64,000 nucleotides of DNA from Canna indica (lineage: Eukaryota; Streptophyta; Magnoliopsida; Zingiberales; Cannaceae): the NCBI GenBank assembly GCA_034359265.1, contig CP136891.1, positions 42,648,001 through 42,712,000 of the forward strand, in the 5' to 3' direction. Positions 33,901 through 46,209 of the stretch are shown here, piece after piece. Within the stretch, counting starts at the first letter, position 1. Each line of letters begins with the position of its first letter. Below the pieces are notes generated by a model, which did not search any database, was not told the DNA's origin, and was given only the letters and a program-made list of their open reading frames with translations. The translations under genes were made by a program, and so were the position numbers.

Positions 33901-34631
33901 CAACTTAACATCTACTATGCTAGGTTCATGATTCAAGTGATGGAATCACTAATGAATTACTGAAAGACTTGGCTCTGGGTCCCAATCGAGAGGTTAAGAC
34001 ATGACCAAAGTTTTTTGTTAATGGCTATAAATTTCACACACAAGCATGGAGTGAAGGTAAGAAGATAGTCAATAGTGGCGTTTGGGTTAAAGGCACGAAT
34101 GGGGAAGGCGGCGCGGATGACTTTTATGGGATTTTGAAGGAGATTGTAGAATTAGAATACCCCAGTCTCCCTATGAAGCATGTTGTCTTATTTATATGTG
34201 AGTTGTTTGATCCTACCCTGGGACAGGGGACCCGTACAGTTCATTCGGAGTTTAGGATTACTGAGGTTAAGCACAACCGAAAGTATGCAAAGTACGATCC
34301 ATTCATCATTGCACATCAAGTACGACAAGTGGACTATGTTCCATACCCCAGTCATATTAAGAACAAAGAGCAATGGTGGGTTGTCATTAAAACCTAAGCA
34401 AGTGGTCGAGTTGAAATTGAAGATTCATTGGAAGTAGCATATCAAAATGATGAGCAACTAAATATTAGACTAGTAACTGTCGATGAAATTGTTGAGCCTT
34501 TGATTGATGATAACAACATTTTAGAAGATGTACAAATGATAGAGTTATATGATGTTGACGATGATAATATGAATGATAATGATGTGGGAGGCTTAGAAGT
34601 TAGTGATGGTGAAAACAATGGTGAGGCTTAG
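30985..34631 (+). pseudogene. CACTA TNP2-type transposase, decayed
   Basis: Domains in order: a transposase-associated zinc domain near the N-terminus (IRCPCVKCHRKGCL, residues about 34-47), a long linker, then the Transposase_21 catalytic core from about residue 200 with the conserved LCVDGFNPF and WPVIVTPYNLPPQMCM motifs, running across a TAG at 32176 and a frameshift at about 32200 into 32213-32842 (SGWNTSGKLACPYC; LDVMHIEKNVFDNI). Stops at 32840 and 32899 follow, then DUF4218 (32909-33690), broken at a C-run near 33174, and DUF4216 (33923-34631), ending in an acidic tail. Three introns appear to lie in the DUF4218/4216 part. The first ATG at 30985 fits the family. The core is retained, unlike the copy at 45527. 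Confidence 0.88.
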
Positions 34632-34757
34632 AAGAATTACTTTGTTTTCTTTTCTATATTGAAACATGAATTGTGATTGACAATTTTAATATGTATGCAT
34701 TTAAATTATTTATGTTATACATGACACATTTATTAATCATGATTATGCTATGTGCAG

Positions 34758-37700
34758 ATGTCTGCCGATCCACCTCGTCATACCCCATATAATCCCCCAA
34801 CAGTTAGGGGTGGCATTGCTCGCAAATATGGAAAATCAATCAGCAATAATTCTCTCACCCATGGTAGAGGTGTTGTACCACCTGAGGGACGACGTACCTT
34901 TCTGAGTGTTTTAGCCCCTGTTAGAAATCTTTCAGCTTTTCCATCACCGCAGCCATTACCAGATTTGAATAATATTGATTTTGATGTTCTAACGAGTTTA
35001 ATACCGAGTTATGCAAATCTTTTACGTTCTACATGCCCTCAACAACATGCCTCGCAGGTATGACTGATATCATTTATGTTCTTGAAAGTATTCAAGTATG
35101 AGATAGCTTAGATGGAAAATTTTAAAAAAATATTTAAGTGATTTTCTTATTTTTGTATGTCATAGTTTCAGAGAGATCTTTAATCCTTTCAACTATCATA
35201 GTTGTGATCTTGCATATGCACCATAACATGAAAATAAAATGATTAGAAGTGTTATGAAAACTTGTGGAAGTTCATTATAGTTCACAAAAAGGGCACATGT
35301 TGAAGTTGAACAGTAGTAAGGACTTGGTATGGAGAAAAATATTGAAACAATTATTCGAAAAACAATAATCACAGTCAGTATCCGGCCATTTAAGGTCTAA
35401 AATAATTAGGACAACATACATTGTTGCAAGAACAAGACAACTCTTATTGCATCAGTTTATGAGTTTTGTTCTTCTGGGGTAAGACTTGTGCATCTTACCA
35501 AGATTAATATCATCACATAATTATAGGATCTTTTATTAATTTTCTTTTTATTGTTTCTAACCAAGCTTCTTTATTACCTTCTTCTGCCTCCCCTGACACC
35601 ACTAATATGTATTGGCCTTAATATATGCAGCAAAGGACCTATAAAATGTTTTATTTTTAGAAATACATATCCATGAATTCTTAGCCACCATCAGAAAAAC
35701 AAAAGTTTAGAAGATTAGATAATTTCTTTGAAAATCTGAAGTCTACAAGCTACAGGAACACGAGATTTAAAATTGTTGCTCAATATCACTGCAAGTAAAA
35801 AAGTTGCTTAGCTAAGGATATCTAGAATTACCTGCAAGCGCCCTGATCCATCAAGCATTAGAATGTCTGCTGAAACACCTCTATAGAGGATGGAATTTCG
35901 ATCTTCAACATTAGGTATCAGTAATAATAAAGTATATTTGCAAATTCCAAAATGAAAATATAATCTAGTTAATCTGCTAGGGGAGTAGTACTAACCTTAT
36001 GTAGTTCTTCTGGTGCAACAATAATGGAAACTGCATAGAATTGTGCAGAAGCTTCATCCAAAGGTGAGTAAAATTTTCTCCAACAAAATACAATATATTT
36101 ACTGACCCCGTACCAAATCAGAGCACTAAATTCTCTTGCATTTAGAATCATGAGAACTTGAAGTGCATTCTTCCGAGGAATCTTTGGAATCTTTAAACCT
36201 GGAAGCAACGAGGCAATGAATAAAGATTTAAAAAGAAACAAAGTTTGATAGTACACCAGAGATTTACACACTTGTGATCATCCTGTTGAATTTTATACAA
36301 TGGCCCAACAATTGAATCAACGTTGTCCTTTGTAAAAACTGCACAAACCACATCACCAACTGAAATAGCAGATATAGAGTTAATTTGCTCATCAAGAAGA
36401 GCCCACTGCCTAAAATGGCTTCCCTCTGAAATTTCCACCACATGTTCATCCCTCTCCTCGAAGTGGTATCCATGATCAAGAATAGAACACAAAAGATTGC
36501 ATGCATTTGGACTGAGTAGTTCCGGTCTATATGTCAACCTGACCTTACCCTTTTGGATAATATACAACGCATAAAGACACTCATTCTACAAGAATTATCA
36601 ATATCAGAGCGAGTTAGCATGCTAAAGTGTATTTTTGTTAAGAGTATAAATGAATAGATAGAGTCTCTTCGTAATGGCTTAAAGTTTTGGAAAAATTGGT
36701 CACTTAATCAAATTTAAGCTTTTGGCAAAGTTGGTCACCCAATCAAATATAACAGGGTACCAGAGCTCATGGTGGTCTTGAGTTCAGATCCTACTAAAAG
36801 AAAACTCCAATTAAGTTAAATAAATCCACGTGTTGAAACTAAAGTTAATCTAGTCCATAGATTAACCAAAATCATGTATATAATCATGTTAACATGTATT
36901 GTCAAGTGTACCATTATCATATAACTTTTGTCGATGATTTTAAAAAAAATTAATGTGCTTCAATATCAAACAGCAAGGACCTTGTCAACTATTTTTTGCC
37001 CATCTGAGAAGGATACTTCTGTGAGCGTATCAGCAATGTGACTTAGCTGTAATACTTTCAATTTGGTGAAAATCCATTAAGTAGTGTTATGTGTAACAAT
37101 ATGCAGTTAAATCCATCTATAGAATAATATGGATGACAAAAGAGAATCAGTATGCCTGGTTCCAGTTGACACTCTTACACTAAAAAATACTTCTTTGAAT
37201 TTTTTTAGTGTTGTTAGGTAGTTGGTATTTATAATTGATTGTTTGGTATTGTCTATATGTTGCCTTCTCCATATATAGGTTCCATCAATGGGGTACACTC
37301 AGCGATCTCTACCAGATGTTCCTTCATTCTCACTGAACTTATCGGACTTGGAGGAGCCACATATGGCAGGCATTGGCGATGGTTCGCAACTAGTGGCCCT
37401 CGAGGCACAGGTAGATGGTGCATCACCATCTTCTCCTGCTCCTTCACATGTCTCAAATATTCCTTCCTCTTCATCAATGGTTGGATCGGAGGAACCCAAC
37501 TATACCAGGAAAGTTTTCCTATAGCCAGAGGGTGATGATGGGTAACTTAGAAACTTTTCACTAGAATTTAGAAATTTATATTGTTTTCCTACAACCAGTT
37601 ATTATATATGACCTTTTGGGTTCATTTTTTGCCAGATTCTGTCCATCGAAGCCTAGTACATCTCAGATATCCATTATCATCATTAATAGGTTTGATGATG

Positions 37701-38981
37701 CCTATAAATCTTGGACTAAAATTCCTGAGGCTACACGAAGGATATGGTTCCGTGAATGGAAGGTATGAACAACTATATAGACATTGTAGTAACATATATC
37801 ATATCAATTTAGCAATTAACTTTTTATTATTATTGTCTTGCAGAAGCACGTATATTGGGAGCCTATGCACGAGGATCATATGTGGCATGCATTAAAAAAA
37901 AAGGGCAGTAGTCGTTTAAGTGATATGTACTGTGCGCTACGAAAATCTAACAAGAGGCCGCATTGGATTGGGACAAAGATTTGGGAGGGACTCCGGCAAA
38001 TTTGGTCCACTGAGAAGCACAAGCAGAAGTCGGAGCGAGGAAAGAAGAATCGTAACTCCGAAAGAGGAGGTAGTCTTAACACTGGAGGTTGCATATCGTT
38101 CGGCACGCATAAAATGCGCATGGTAAATATCCTATAACATGTTTTAAATTATTAGTGTATTTTTCTAGCTGAAAAAAAAGAAGATTTAATTGTCTAAATT
38201 AAACTCTTGTTTATGTTTATCAACGTAGATGCCGGAATTAGGAAGGGAACCCACGCATGCGGAGATGTTTTGTCGCTTTCATAAGAAAAAAGTTGATGGT
38301 AGCTGGGTTGAACCACGGGCAAGACATAGTTATGTAAGTTTATGTGTAAATAAGTTAATCACTTCATTGTTTATTTATCAGTTTGAGTTTCAATAAAAAT
38401 GTATTCTTATTTGTGTGTAGGATCGGTATGAACAGGAGAGTTCCTAGTCCGAGACTCAATCTCAGAGCGAGGATGGAGGCATCCCTACACCGGACACTCA
38501 GGAGTGTGAGGTCGATAAATGGTCAAGGACTATTGGCGGTCCAAACAAGAGGGGTCACCTTTATGGGATGAGCTACCAAAAGATGTTAATAAACTTGAAT
38601 GTGGAGTATGAACGACCCATGTCATCTCGCAGCTGGGAGGAGCAAATGGATCAGATGCGGTGTCATATAACACAACTCGACACGAGTATGAGGGAGCAGG
38701 TTGAGCGAGTTTTGTCAGTGCGTCAGTAGGAGCAACTTACGCTACAACAGTTGATGGCCCAACTCATGCAACAAGCAGCTCTACAGATGGCGCAAAACCA
38801 ACAGTTCATGGCGGCTATGAAGAAGGATTTTGAAGCGATGTTGAATCAACGTCTTAATCAACTTCAACATCCTCGACATATTTCTGATGACGATTGCTAT
38901 CGTCCGCAGCCGATGGGAGATGATGATGATGATCAAGACGACGGTCGGCGGGGTAACAATGAGCTTCTTGATGAAGACTGA
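34758..38981 (+). pseudogene. CACTA second gene (Transposase_24/Ptta type), about six exons
   Basis: Exon 1 (34758-35059, donor GTATGA) encodes a Pro/Arg-rich N-terminus. Exon 2 starts at 37279 after ATATATAG and stays in frame, but meets a TAG at 37522. Further exons: about 37637-37762 (FDDAYKSWTKIPEATRRIWF), 37844-38120 (PHWIGTKIWEGLRQIW; GGSLNTGGCISFGTH), 38229-38334 (PTHAEMFCRFHKKK) and 38421-38981, a Gln/Met-rich coiled-coil tail ending in an Asp-rich stretch. This order is the plant Transposase_24 family, the accessory DNA-binding protein of CACTA elements. Stops occur in exons 2 and 6. The 2.2-kb gap between exons 1 and 2 holds the captured gene fragment. Confidence 0.8.
35832..36585 (-). 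pseudogene. Captured fragment of a PP2C/cyclic-nucleotide-binding/protein kinase gene
   Basis: On the minus strand, an exon from 36585 (after TTCTTGTAG) to about 36271 encodes MYIIQKGKVRLTYRPELLSP, then SEGSHFRQWALLDEQINS and VGDVVCAVFTKDN, a cyclic-nucleotide-binding domain. Below it, after introns, come LDEASAQFYAVSIIVAPEEL (about 36060-35998, donor GTTAGT) and ILYRGVSADILMLDGSGR (about 35902-35832, donor GTAATT), matching helix E and the catalytic loop of the kinase domain. CNBD followed by an AGC-like kinase is the order in the plant protein that also carries a PP2C domain (At2g20050-type, from memory). Introns are retained, so capture was at DNA level. Several residues look altered (HFRQWALL where HFGEWALL is usual). 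Confidence 0.72.
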
Positions 38982-39229
38982 TCATGTGTGAAATGTTTTG
39001 AATACTGTTAGTACTTGAATATTCACTATTTTGAATGGATGATAAAATAGATGTTTTAAAACATATTTTGAATGGATGATACTTTTGATGGATGAAATAA
39101 CATATTTTGGATCATATATCGGGAGTTTTAGATTATTATTGTACATGATAATTATTAATATTACAGGTCAAAATATTGTTTTAATTTTGGTTTATTATTT
39201 TTTTTAAAAAAAAATTCTTAAAATTTTTG

Positions 39230-39676
39230 ACGAAATTCCGACAGCATGTCGTCAGAAATTACCAACAAACATGTTGTTGGAAACACGTCAGTAAATACTG
39301 ACAAAATTTAGTTGGTAAGTCATCGGTAATTACCGACCACTTCCAAATAAAATATGGTAGGAAAATAGTCGGTAATTATCGACCACGTTTTCGACAGTAT
39401 TTATAGTCAGTATTTACCGAGGAGCTACCGACAAAACTTTGGTCGGTAGTTACCGAGGAACTACCGATAGTTTTTCGATTAAAATCTTAGTCGATAATTG
39501 TTGACAATATCTTTTGTCGATAGTTTGTCGGTACCCATTTCGACCAAGGTTTTACCGACACAAATATTGGCGTCGGTAACCAGTCAAAATTTGATCGGTA
39601 AATCAATGTTTCCGACCAACTTTTGACCACTTTTCGACTATAATGGCGGTCTGAAATCACCATGTTTCTAGTAGTG
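39230..39676. repeat. CACTA subterminal repeats and right terminus
   Basis: At least a dozen direct and inverted copies of a GTCGGTAATTACCGAC-like motif precede the terminal TTTCTAGTAGTG. Such arrays are binding sites for the accessory CACTA protein in characterised elements. The motif differs from the GCAACGGC array of the element at 45527, although the terminal 12 bases are the same. Confidence 0.8.
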
Positions 39677-40462
39677 TTGGTTGAGGGGTTATAAATACCC
39701 CTCATCTAACTTCTTTAACCTCTTTTAACAACTAAGATAAACATTCGAAAGAGAGATTTGTGCCTTCTAGAGTTTGATTGACTTGCACTCACTTCTCCGA
39801 TCAACGACTTCTCAAGCGCTCATTTTCCCTCAACTCGAGCTTCGATTCGAGCTTAACGGCTTGGCCAGTTGGAGGCTTTGAAGGCTTGGAAAAGAGCATT
39901 TGGTGTTGGTTTATTCTTTAAGCTCTTTTCATTGTAATTTTAATTGTTATTTGAACTTGTTTTCATTGGATTTGAGCTTGTGAAGACCTAGGTTGTTAGG
40001 TCTTGAAATTGGATGGTTGCCTTTGTGTTTGAGGCTTAATTCCACTGGTGTAAACTTAGTTTACTTGGATTAGTTGAGTTGTCCCTTAGGTTGAGGTGGA
40101 AGAGTGCTCTCGGTAAGAAGACGGAGACTTTCGGGTGTGGAAGTGCCTTAGGTTGAGAGTGAGACTCTTCGGGTCAAAGTCCTCGTTGTAAGGGAAACAA
40201 GATTAATCTAGTAAAGTTTAGTTTGGAAATCCTAAGCGGGGTGCTTAGGTAGTGGAGTAGGCATTGGGGCCGAACCACTATAAATAATTGTGTTTGCATT
40301 GTCTCTTTTGAGTTTGCTTAATTTCCTTACTTATTGCTTCCGCATTGAATATTAGAATTGGGAATTGCCTAAGTTGTAAGAAATGATTAAAAACAGAATT
40401 AAGCGATAAGATTTAGTTGACACACTATCCCCCCCCCTCTAGTGTGACCATTTCACCCAACA
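39677..40462 (+). mobile_element. Sirevirus-like LTR, 5' truncated by the CACTA end
   Basis: It begins at the CACTA terminus with TTGGTTGAGGGG, has TATAAATA at 39691, the conserved R/U5-like segment ('GAACCACTATAAATAATTG') and the end CACTATCCCCCCCCCTC..CACCCAACA at 40462. The upstream palindrome region is absent, presumably left of the lost CACTA end. Confidence 0.8.
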
Positions 40463-42007
40463 CAACAGGCCTCAGCCCATCCATGCCCTAAGGCAAAAAA
40501 TCACACTCAAGGGTTTTGAGGATAATCGGGATTGACCCATTTGTGCTTATCCTATAATCATACCCTTAAAGATAGCGCAGGAATAATTGGGATTCGCCCA
40601 CCTGAACTTGTTCCATAGACACACGTTGGGAATTAACCATCCAACCTTCCGGGCCAAGTCCGCAATCCGGCTCCTATCCGAGCCTCTCCGCCATTCATAA
40701 AAATATTGCGCTAACAAGACGTAAGTCAAGTGTATCCTACGGTGTTTTAGTGGTGTCTTTAATGGGAAATGCCACAACGCAACACTCTCTGCCCAATCCC
40801 GATGCCCTAGACTCGTAATATCATCAACCCATGAGGTTTTATTTCATGCAAATAAATTATTTTGTTGGTTCTTAACATATTATGCTTCATCTTGAATTTT
40901 AATTCTACAATTAAAATTTCCATTGCCGAAATTAGGATTTTATTTTTAGTTTACTGTTGTGCCAAAACTGCTGCACCCAAGCCGAATCGGATTCCCAAAG
41001 TGTGTCATATGGTTCCAGACTATATTTTCTAGTTAAAATAATAGGTTACACGACTATGTTCAGTAAATTATACTCATCACAATAGAGATTACAAAATCAG
41101 TCTTGGATTAACAATTTCAGCATGAAATTTCTTCAAGTTTGAGTTTTCAGCATGTCAAAGTAATTAATCCAAAAATCACAGCAATTAAATCCTAAATTAC
41201 CACCACAACAGATTTATAACATCAAAATAAATCTTACAAAAATTTAAATCATAATTCCTAATCAAGATTTAGCATGCATCCACATCATCTTTAATTAAGA
41301 CTCAAGCTTGAAAACCAAGAACCCCAAACATGAACATACATGGCATCAAGATTTAATCTTTTCACACGCAAAACATAGATTCATACACTAAACTTTTATA
41401 TCTGGATACAAATCATGCATTGGCATCATAGGAACTTGATTTTAAAAAATTAATCCAAATCCTAATTTTCAAAAACGATCAAGAACTTCTCTTAGGCATT
41501 TCATCGAACACCTTGAGAGCGACCCTATTCCCACCTTGGCCGAGCACCCCTAGGGCAGTCCTAGGGCTGCGGAGCCCCTTAGGGGGGAGGTCTTCGGCCC
41601 CCTCTTTCACGGCAACAAGAGAAATCGGCAAGAACTTGAGAATCGACAGAAAACCCGACAAGAAACGTGCTAATCTTCCAGATCGGCTCAAGAAACACGA
41701 AAGAAACCCAAGACAAGGAGAGGTAAACCACTCACCTGATTTGGAAGAAGAAAAGAGAATTTTTTCCGATCGGCGGCTTTCGAATCCGGCCTCAATCAAG
41801 CGAAGGCGGCTCGGCTCCTCAAAGGAAAGGGGGCGGTGGCTCCCACCAAGTCGGCGGCTTGGCTTCCAAGGGAAAGGAAGGAAGAGGGGGGAAAGAGGGA
41901 CGGAGGATTGCGGCTCCTCTCTCTCCCTCGGCTCGACTTCGGGAATGAATCGGCTGCTAGCGGCTTGGCTCCCAGGAGAGAGGGGGAGAGGGGCGGCGGC
42001 TTGGCGG

Positions 42008-42038
<31 letters not shown>

Positions 42039-42420
42039 GCTTGTGCGGCTCCAGCAAGGAGCCGCCTAGCCATAGGGGGGCGGGGTATTTTATAATCCCC
42101 TCCCAAACCACCTCCAAACCCTAACCCCTTTCTAACCCGCATCTGCCTCAAGTCCAGATCCAACCCGCTAACTCCTCAACCCAAACTAACCCCGTGCTAA
42201 ATACAAGCATCAATCGCATTAAATTGGATGGGGTTAGTTTGGGTTAGTTTGGGTTATTAATAAATTAAGCACATAAAATATAAAATCCATGGATCAAATT
42301 ACCCGAGCTCTCAAGCTCGCACCGGACCACGAGTCGACTCGGCTCGACCTTGAACTAGCCCACTAAGTTGGCGACACAAAACAAATAACAGGAAATCAGA
42401 ATAACATATAGGATATTACA
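40463..42420 (-). mobile_element. Gypsy LTR, left-truncated
   Basis: This aligns with 4617-6590 over its first 1.8 kb and with 24963-25620 over its last 0.7 kb, ending in the complete TGTAATATCC terminus (read on the minus strand) at 42420. A CT/GT microsatellite lies at 42007-42038. The left part was removed where the Sirevirus-like LTR ends. It abuts a truncated copy of another LTR at 42421 with no recognisable duplication. Confidence 0.75.
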
Positions 42421-42580
42421 ATATTTCTATGATTTAGCATGCTAGGATGATAGAGGGTCTCAAGACGAATTTAGCGGTTCAATCGGATCTAGAATCAGAG
42501 TTAGAACGGGTTAGATACGGGTTGTTTAAGTCGGATAACTTAAATATCGATATTTTGGTCATTTGAACCTAACTAGTGTC

Positions 42581-42589
42581 TATAAATTA
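42581..42589 (+). promoter_or_regulatory. TATA box in the 5' LTR
   Basis: TATAAATTA occurs at the same position in the 3' LTR (55748-55756) and is followed by the GGGCGTA..GGGGTTTT segment. It is the likely LTR promoter. Confidence 0.5.
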
Positions 42590-43564
42590 GAACCTAGGGC
42601 GTAAGGCAGGGGGGTTTTGGCTTCACGCTACCCGAGGAAAAGGAGAGAGGATGTAGGGCGCCGCCGAGGAGGAGGAGGAACCGCTGGAGCTGGAATTCCG
42701 CGAGTTCGTCGGTGTTGATTGAAGGAAGATCCTACGCGTCTTCTTCCATTTCATTCTCTCCAAAGAGGTGAGTGGATTTAGCCATTTTCCCCAATTCTAT
42801 GTGTCGTATGTCACGGGGTTTTCATCAATTTTTGACATGTTTTTCTCGTATCGAATTGGTAATTTTGGATCGGTTGTTTGTGGTTGAATCGTGTCGTTTC
42901 ATCGTCATTTGCATCGTTTACCTTTTCCTTATCTTTAGGTTAGGGTAGTTGAATATGTTGGGATGAGATCTCGATCGAGTATTCTTGTCATGGTTTTGTA
43001 TCAAATTTATGTTGTGATTTCACTCGGAGCTTTTTGTATATATTTTCTAGATTTTTCGCGGTGATTTCTGAGAGTCTTTGGTTCTGGTCGTGTTGTTCAT
43101 CGATGACAGTCTTGGTCGCCGGCCAACAAATGGTCAATCATTTTATACGGTGCTATCGGTGCAGCAGCGTCGGAGCGAGGCGACGTTGTGCGGCGCTTTC
43201 GGTGCAGCAGCGCCGAGGCGAGGCGATGCCACAGAATGGCACCACCTACGTGGAGGTATTGCTCGCGCAACAATAGTGGGTCGCTGCGCTTAGCGTGACC
43301 CTACTGAGCTCCAGCGCAGCCTCGTATGCCACGACTGGCCGGCCCTATTGGGGCGACGCTCTTCGGTGCATCGTTGGTTCGCGTGCAGGGAACAGGCGAA
43401 GGTCGAGAGGTGCACCCTCCTGACTCCTCAGTGACACGCCAGAAACTAGGCGCTGCTTGGTGCTTGGTGGCGGCAGCGAGTCATGGCGGTGTGTTGCCGA
43501 TGGCCGGTGCGAGCACCGACCAGTCAGACCTGGTGGCGGCGGCTGCAAGGTAAGAGGTGAACCT

Positions 43565-44520
43565 ATTGCAAACCCTAGGTAAGATGAAGGGTTAAGATTT
43601 GACCATGTTTAGATTAAGGGTTAAGATTTGACCATGTCTAAATGAAGGGTTGAGATTTCATCATGTTTAGATGAAGGGTTGAGATTTCATCATATTTAGA
43701 TGAAGGGTTAAGATTGCATCACGTTTTGCTGAAGGACTGAGATTTCATAATGTTTAGATGAAGGGTTGAGATTTCATCATGTTTTGATGAAGGGTTAAGA
43801 TTTCATCACGTTTAGCTGAAGGGCTGAGAGTTCATAATGTTCAGATGAATGGCTGAGATTGCATCATGTTTAGGTAAAGGGCTGAGATTTCATCATGTTT
43901 AGATGAAGGGCTGAGATTTCATGATATTTAGATGAAGGGCTGAGATTTCATGATGTTTAGATGAAGGGTTGAGATTCCATGATGTTTAGATGAAGGGCTG
44001 AGATTGCATCATGTTTGGATGAAGGGCTGAGATTTCATCATGTTTAGATCAAGGGCTGAGATTTCATCATGTTTAGATCAAGGGCTGAGATTGCATCATG
44101 TTTAGATGAAGGGTTAAGATTTCTTCATGTTTAGATGAAGTGTTGAGATTGCATCATGTTTAGCTGAAGGGCTGAGATTTCCTCATGTTTAGATGAAGGG
44201 CTGAGATTGCATCATGTTAGATGAAGGGTTAAAATTTCATCATGTTTAAATGAAGGGTTGAGATTACGTCATGTTTAGGTGAAGGACTGAGATTTTATCA
44301 TTTAGATGAAGGGTTGAGATTTCATCGTATGAAGGGTTGAGATTTCATCATGTCTAGATGAAGTGTTGAGATTTCATCATGTTTCGATGAAGGGTTGAGA
44401 TTTGATCATGATTAGATGAAGGGTTCAGATTTCCTCATATTTAGATGAAGGGTTGGGACTGCATCACTATTTAGATGAAGGGCTGAGATTTCATCATTGT
44501 TAGATGAAGGGTTGAGATTA
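43565..44520 (+). repeat. 29-bp minisatellite in the 5' LTR
   Basis: About 32 imperfect units of ATGAAGGGTTGAGATTTC + ATCATGTTTAG occur in tandem, with variants GGGCTGAG, GATTGCATC and one-base indels. The array occurs at the same place in the 3' LTR (56781-57437), with about 22 units. Confidence 0.92.
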
Positions 44521-45540
44521 TATGGGTGGAATTTAAGGTATTTCTTTATTATTCTGAATAATTATTTTGGGGGCTTTAAAGTTAGTAAAAATAGCCATAT
44601 TATATATGAAATTTTACCTAATCGACATTCTAGATTTATTGGCGAGGTGTATTTCACCGTCAGACCTTTGGATTTTGAAAGCAGTGGGCGACCGACACCT
44701 CGTTTTGAGTGCCGAGTTGAAAAGTCATGTTTTACTTGTTTTTATGATTCCAATCTGAGTTGATTTATTTTTTTAACAATTGATGAAGTGAATCCCATCC
44801 TACATCAGTGTTACCCTATGCCGAAATATTATCTTGTTGTTCCATTTCATTAATTTTACTATTGAAGTTCCTTTGGGCATTGTTTTCATGATATACACGC
44901 TTCTTTCCTTACGATGTTTGACGTGTTATATTCCTATTTCATGGTTGCTCATGTATGGTATGAAGCATGAAGGAGATTAACTGAATTCTTATTTGAAAAA
45001 CTCTACTGCTTACATATAACTTACTGTGGATAGTGTTGTTCATGATGATGTATGGGCCGAGGTTTGGCCCTGGGTTTCATGTGCATGCAAGTGTGTGGAC
45101 ACTGAGGACCCTAGAGGTTCAAGGATATTTAAGATTGCTTGTGGATTTTATATTTATTTATCGGTAATTATTGGTTATTATGTACATGCATAGATGTGTT
45201 TGTGGTTGTGGATCGAGAAGTTCATCAGCTGCGATCAAGAAGTTCATCAGCTGCCACACTAATGACCGACTCGGGTGGCGTGAGTGGGAGATACGTTGAG
45301 ATCGAGCAGTGATCAACGCTCGATTCGTAGGACCGACGGGTCCTTGGATCGGGAAGCTCGTCAGCACCGCCACACTAATGACCGACTCGGGTGGTTTGTG
45401 TGGATGTTGGATGATTATTGCTGATTATTCCTATCATTGTTGCTTATATTGTATATCTGTTATTTGTTTATTTATGCATGATGATTGATTTGGTGGATTG
45501 AGGACTGATCTTCTCACTAAGTCCTACACTACTAGAAAAA

Positions 45541-45930
45541 TGGTCATCAGCAACGGCTGATGCCGTTGCTGAGCCGTTGCTGAAGAGAATCAGCAACGGC
45601 CGCGCCGTTGCAATAGAGCCGTGACAGAAAGTCACGTTGCTGATGACTTAGCAACGGATCAGCAACGGCCGCTCGGGCCGTCGCTCAAAACATTATCAGC
45701 AACGGCCGCTCGGGCCGTCGCTAAAAATATTATCAGCAATGGTTTTGCCACAGACCCGGAGCCGTTGCTGATAACATTAATAGCAACAGCCGCTGAGTCC
45801 GTAGCAACGCCGTTAGTAAAACCACGTCGCTAAGCCGTTGCTGTAGGTCATCAGCAACGGCTTTCGATACACTTTTAGCAACGGCTTTCCCACGGACGGC
45901 CGTGAGAAAGCCGTTGCTGATGACGCATAC
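45541..45930. repeat. CACTA left subterminal repeat array
   Basis: More than a dozen copies of CAGCAACGGC or its complement GCCGTTGCTG occur in both orientations, often paired as small palindromes. These are probable binding sites of the element's accessory protein. Confidence 0.88.
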
Positions 45931-46209
45931 TTGGGAACAGAAAAATTAAAAATTTCAAATTTCCATTGATACATTGATACATTATCTGATACATAACTCA
46001 CACACCCATACCCTCATACACACATTCATTCACACATCACAAACACACCAAGATATACATCAAAACAATTATATTTATATTGATAATTATCCACGATAGT
46101 ATAAAAACAATTCAAATGCAAAATTGAAGTATCAATATCCAAACAAAATAAGTTAAACAAGTTCAATATCTCAGTAACAAGTTCAATATCCAAACAAAAA
46201 ATCTCACGA

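Larger units (their letters stand above)
30985..39676 (+). mobile_element. CACTA (En/Spm) element with two genes and a captured gene fragment; left end not seen
   Basis: The right end is TTTCTAGTAGTG at 39676, preceded by 450 bp of inverted and direct ACCGAC/GTCGGT repeats. The body has the two genes usual for plant CACTA elements in the same orientation: a TNP2-type transposase (30985-34631) and a Transposase_24-type protein (34758-38981). An antisense fragment of a host PP2C/CNBD/kinase gene lies between the first two exons of the second gene. A TTG lies right of the end, but the left terminus and its TTG were not found, so the element is left-truncated or its end has diverged. Stops and frameshifts make it defective. 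Confidence 0.8.

Noticed and set aside
41479..42124. Open frames of about 200 residues on both strands
   Set aside because: They lie in the GC-rich part of a gypsy LTR; sister LTRs at 24963 and 4010 do not keep the frame, and both strands are open at once.
43565..44520. Tandem array considered as a CRISPR or centromeric satellite
   Set aside because: Units are contiguous without unique spacers, this is plant DNA, and the array sits at the same place in both LTRs of one retrotransposon.
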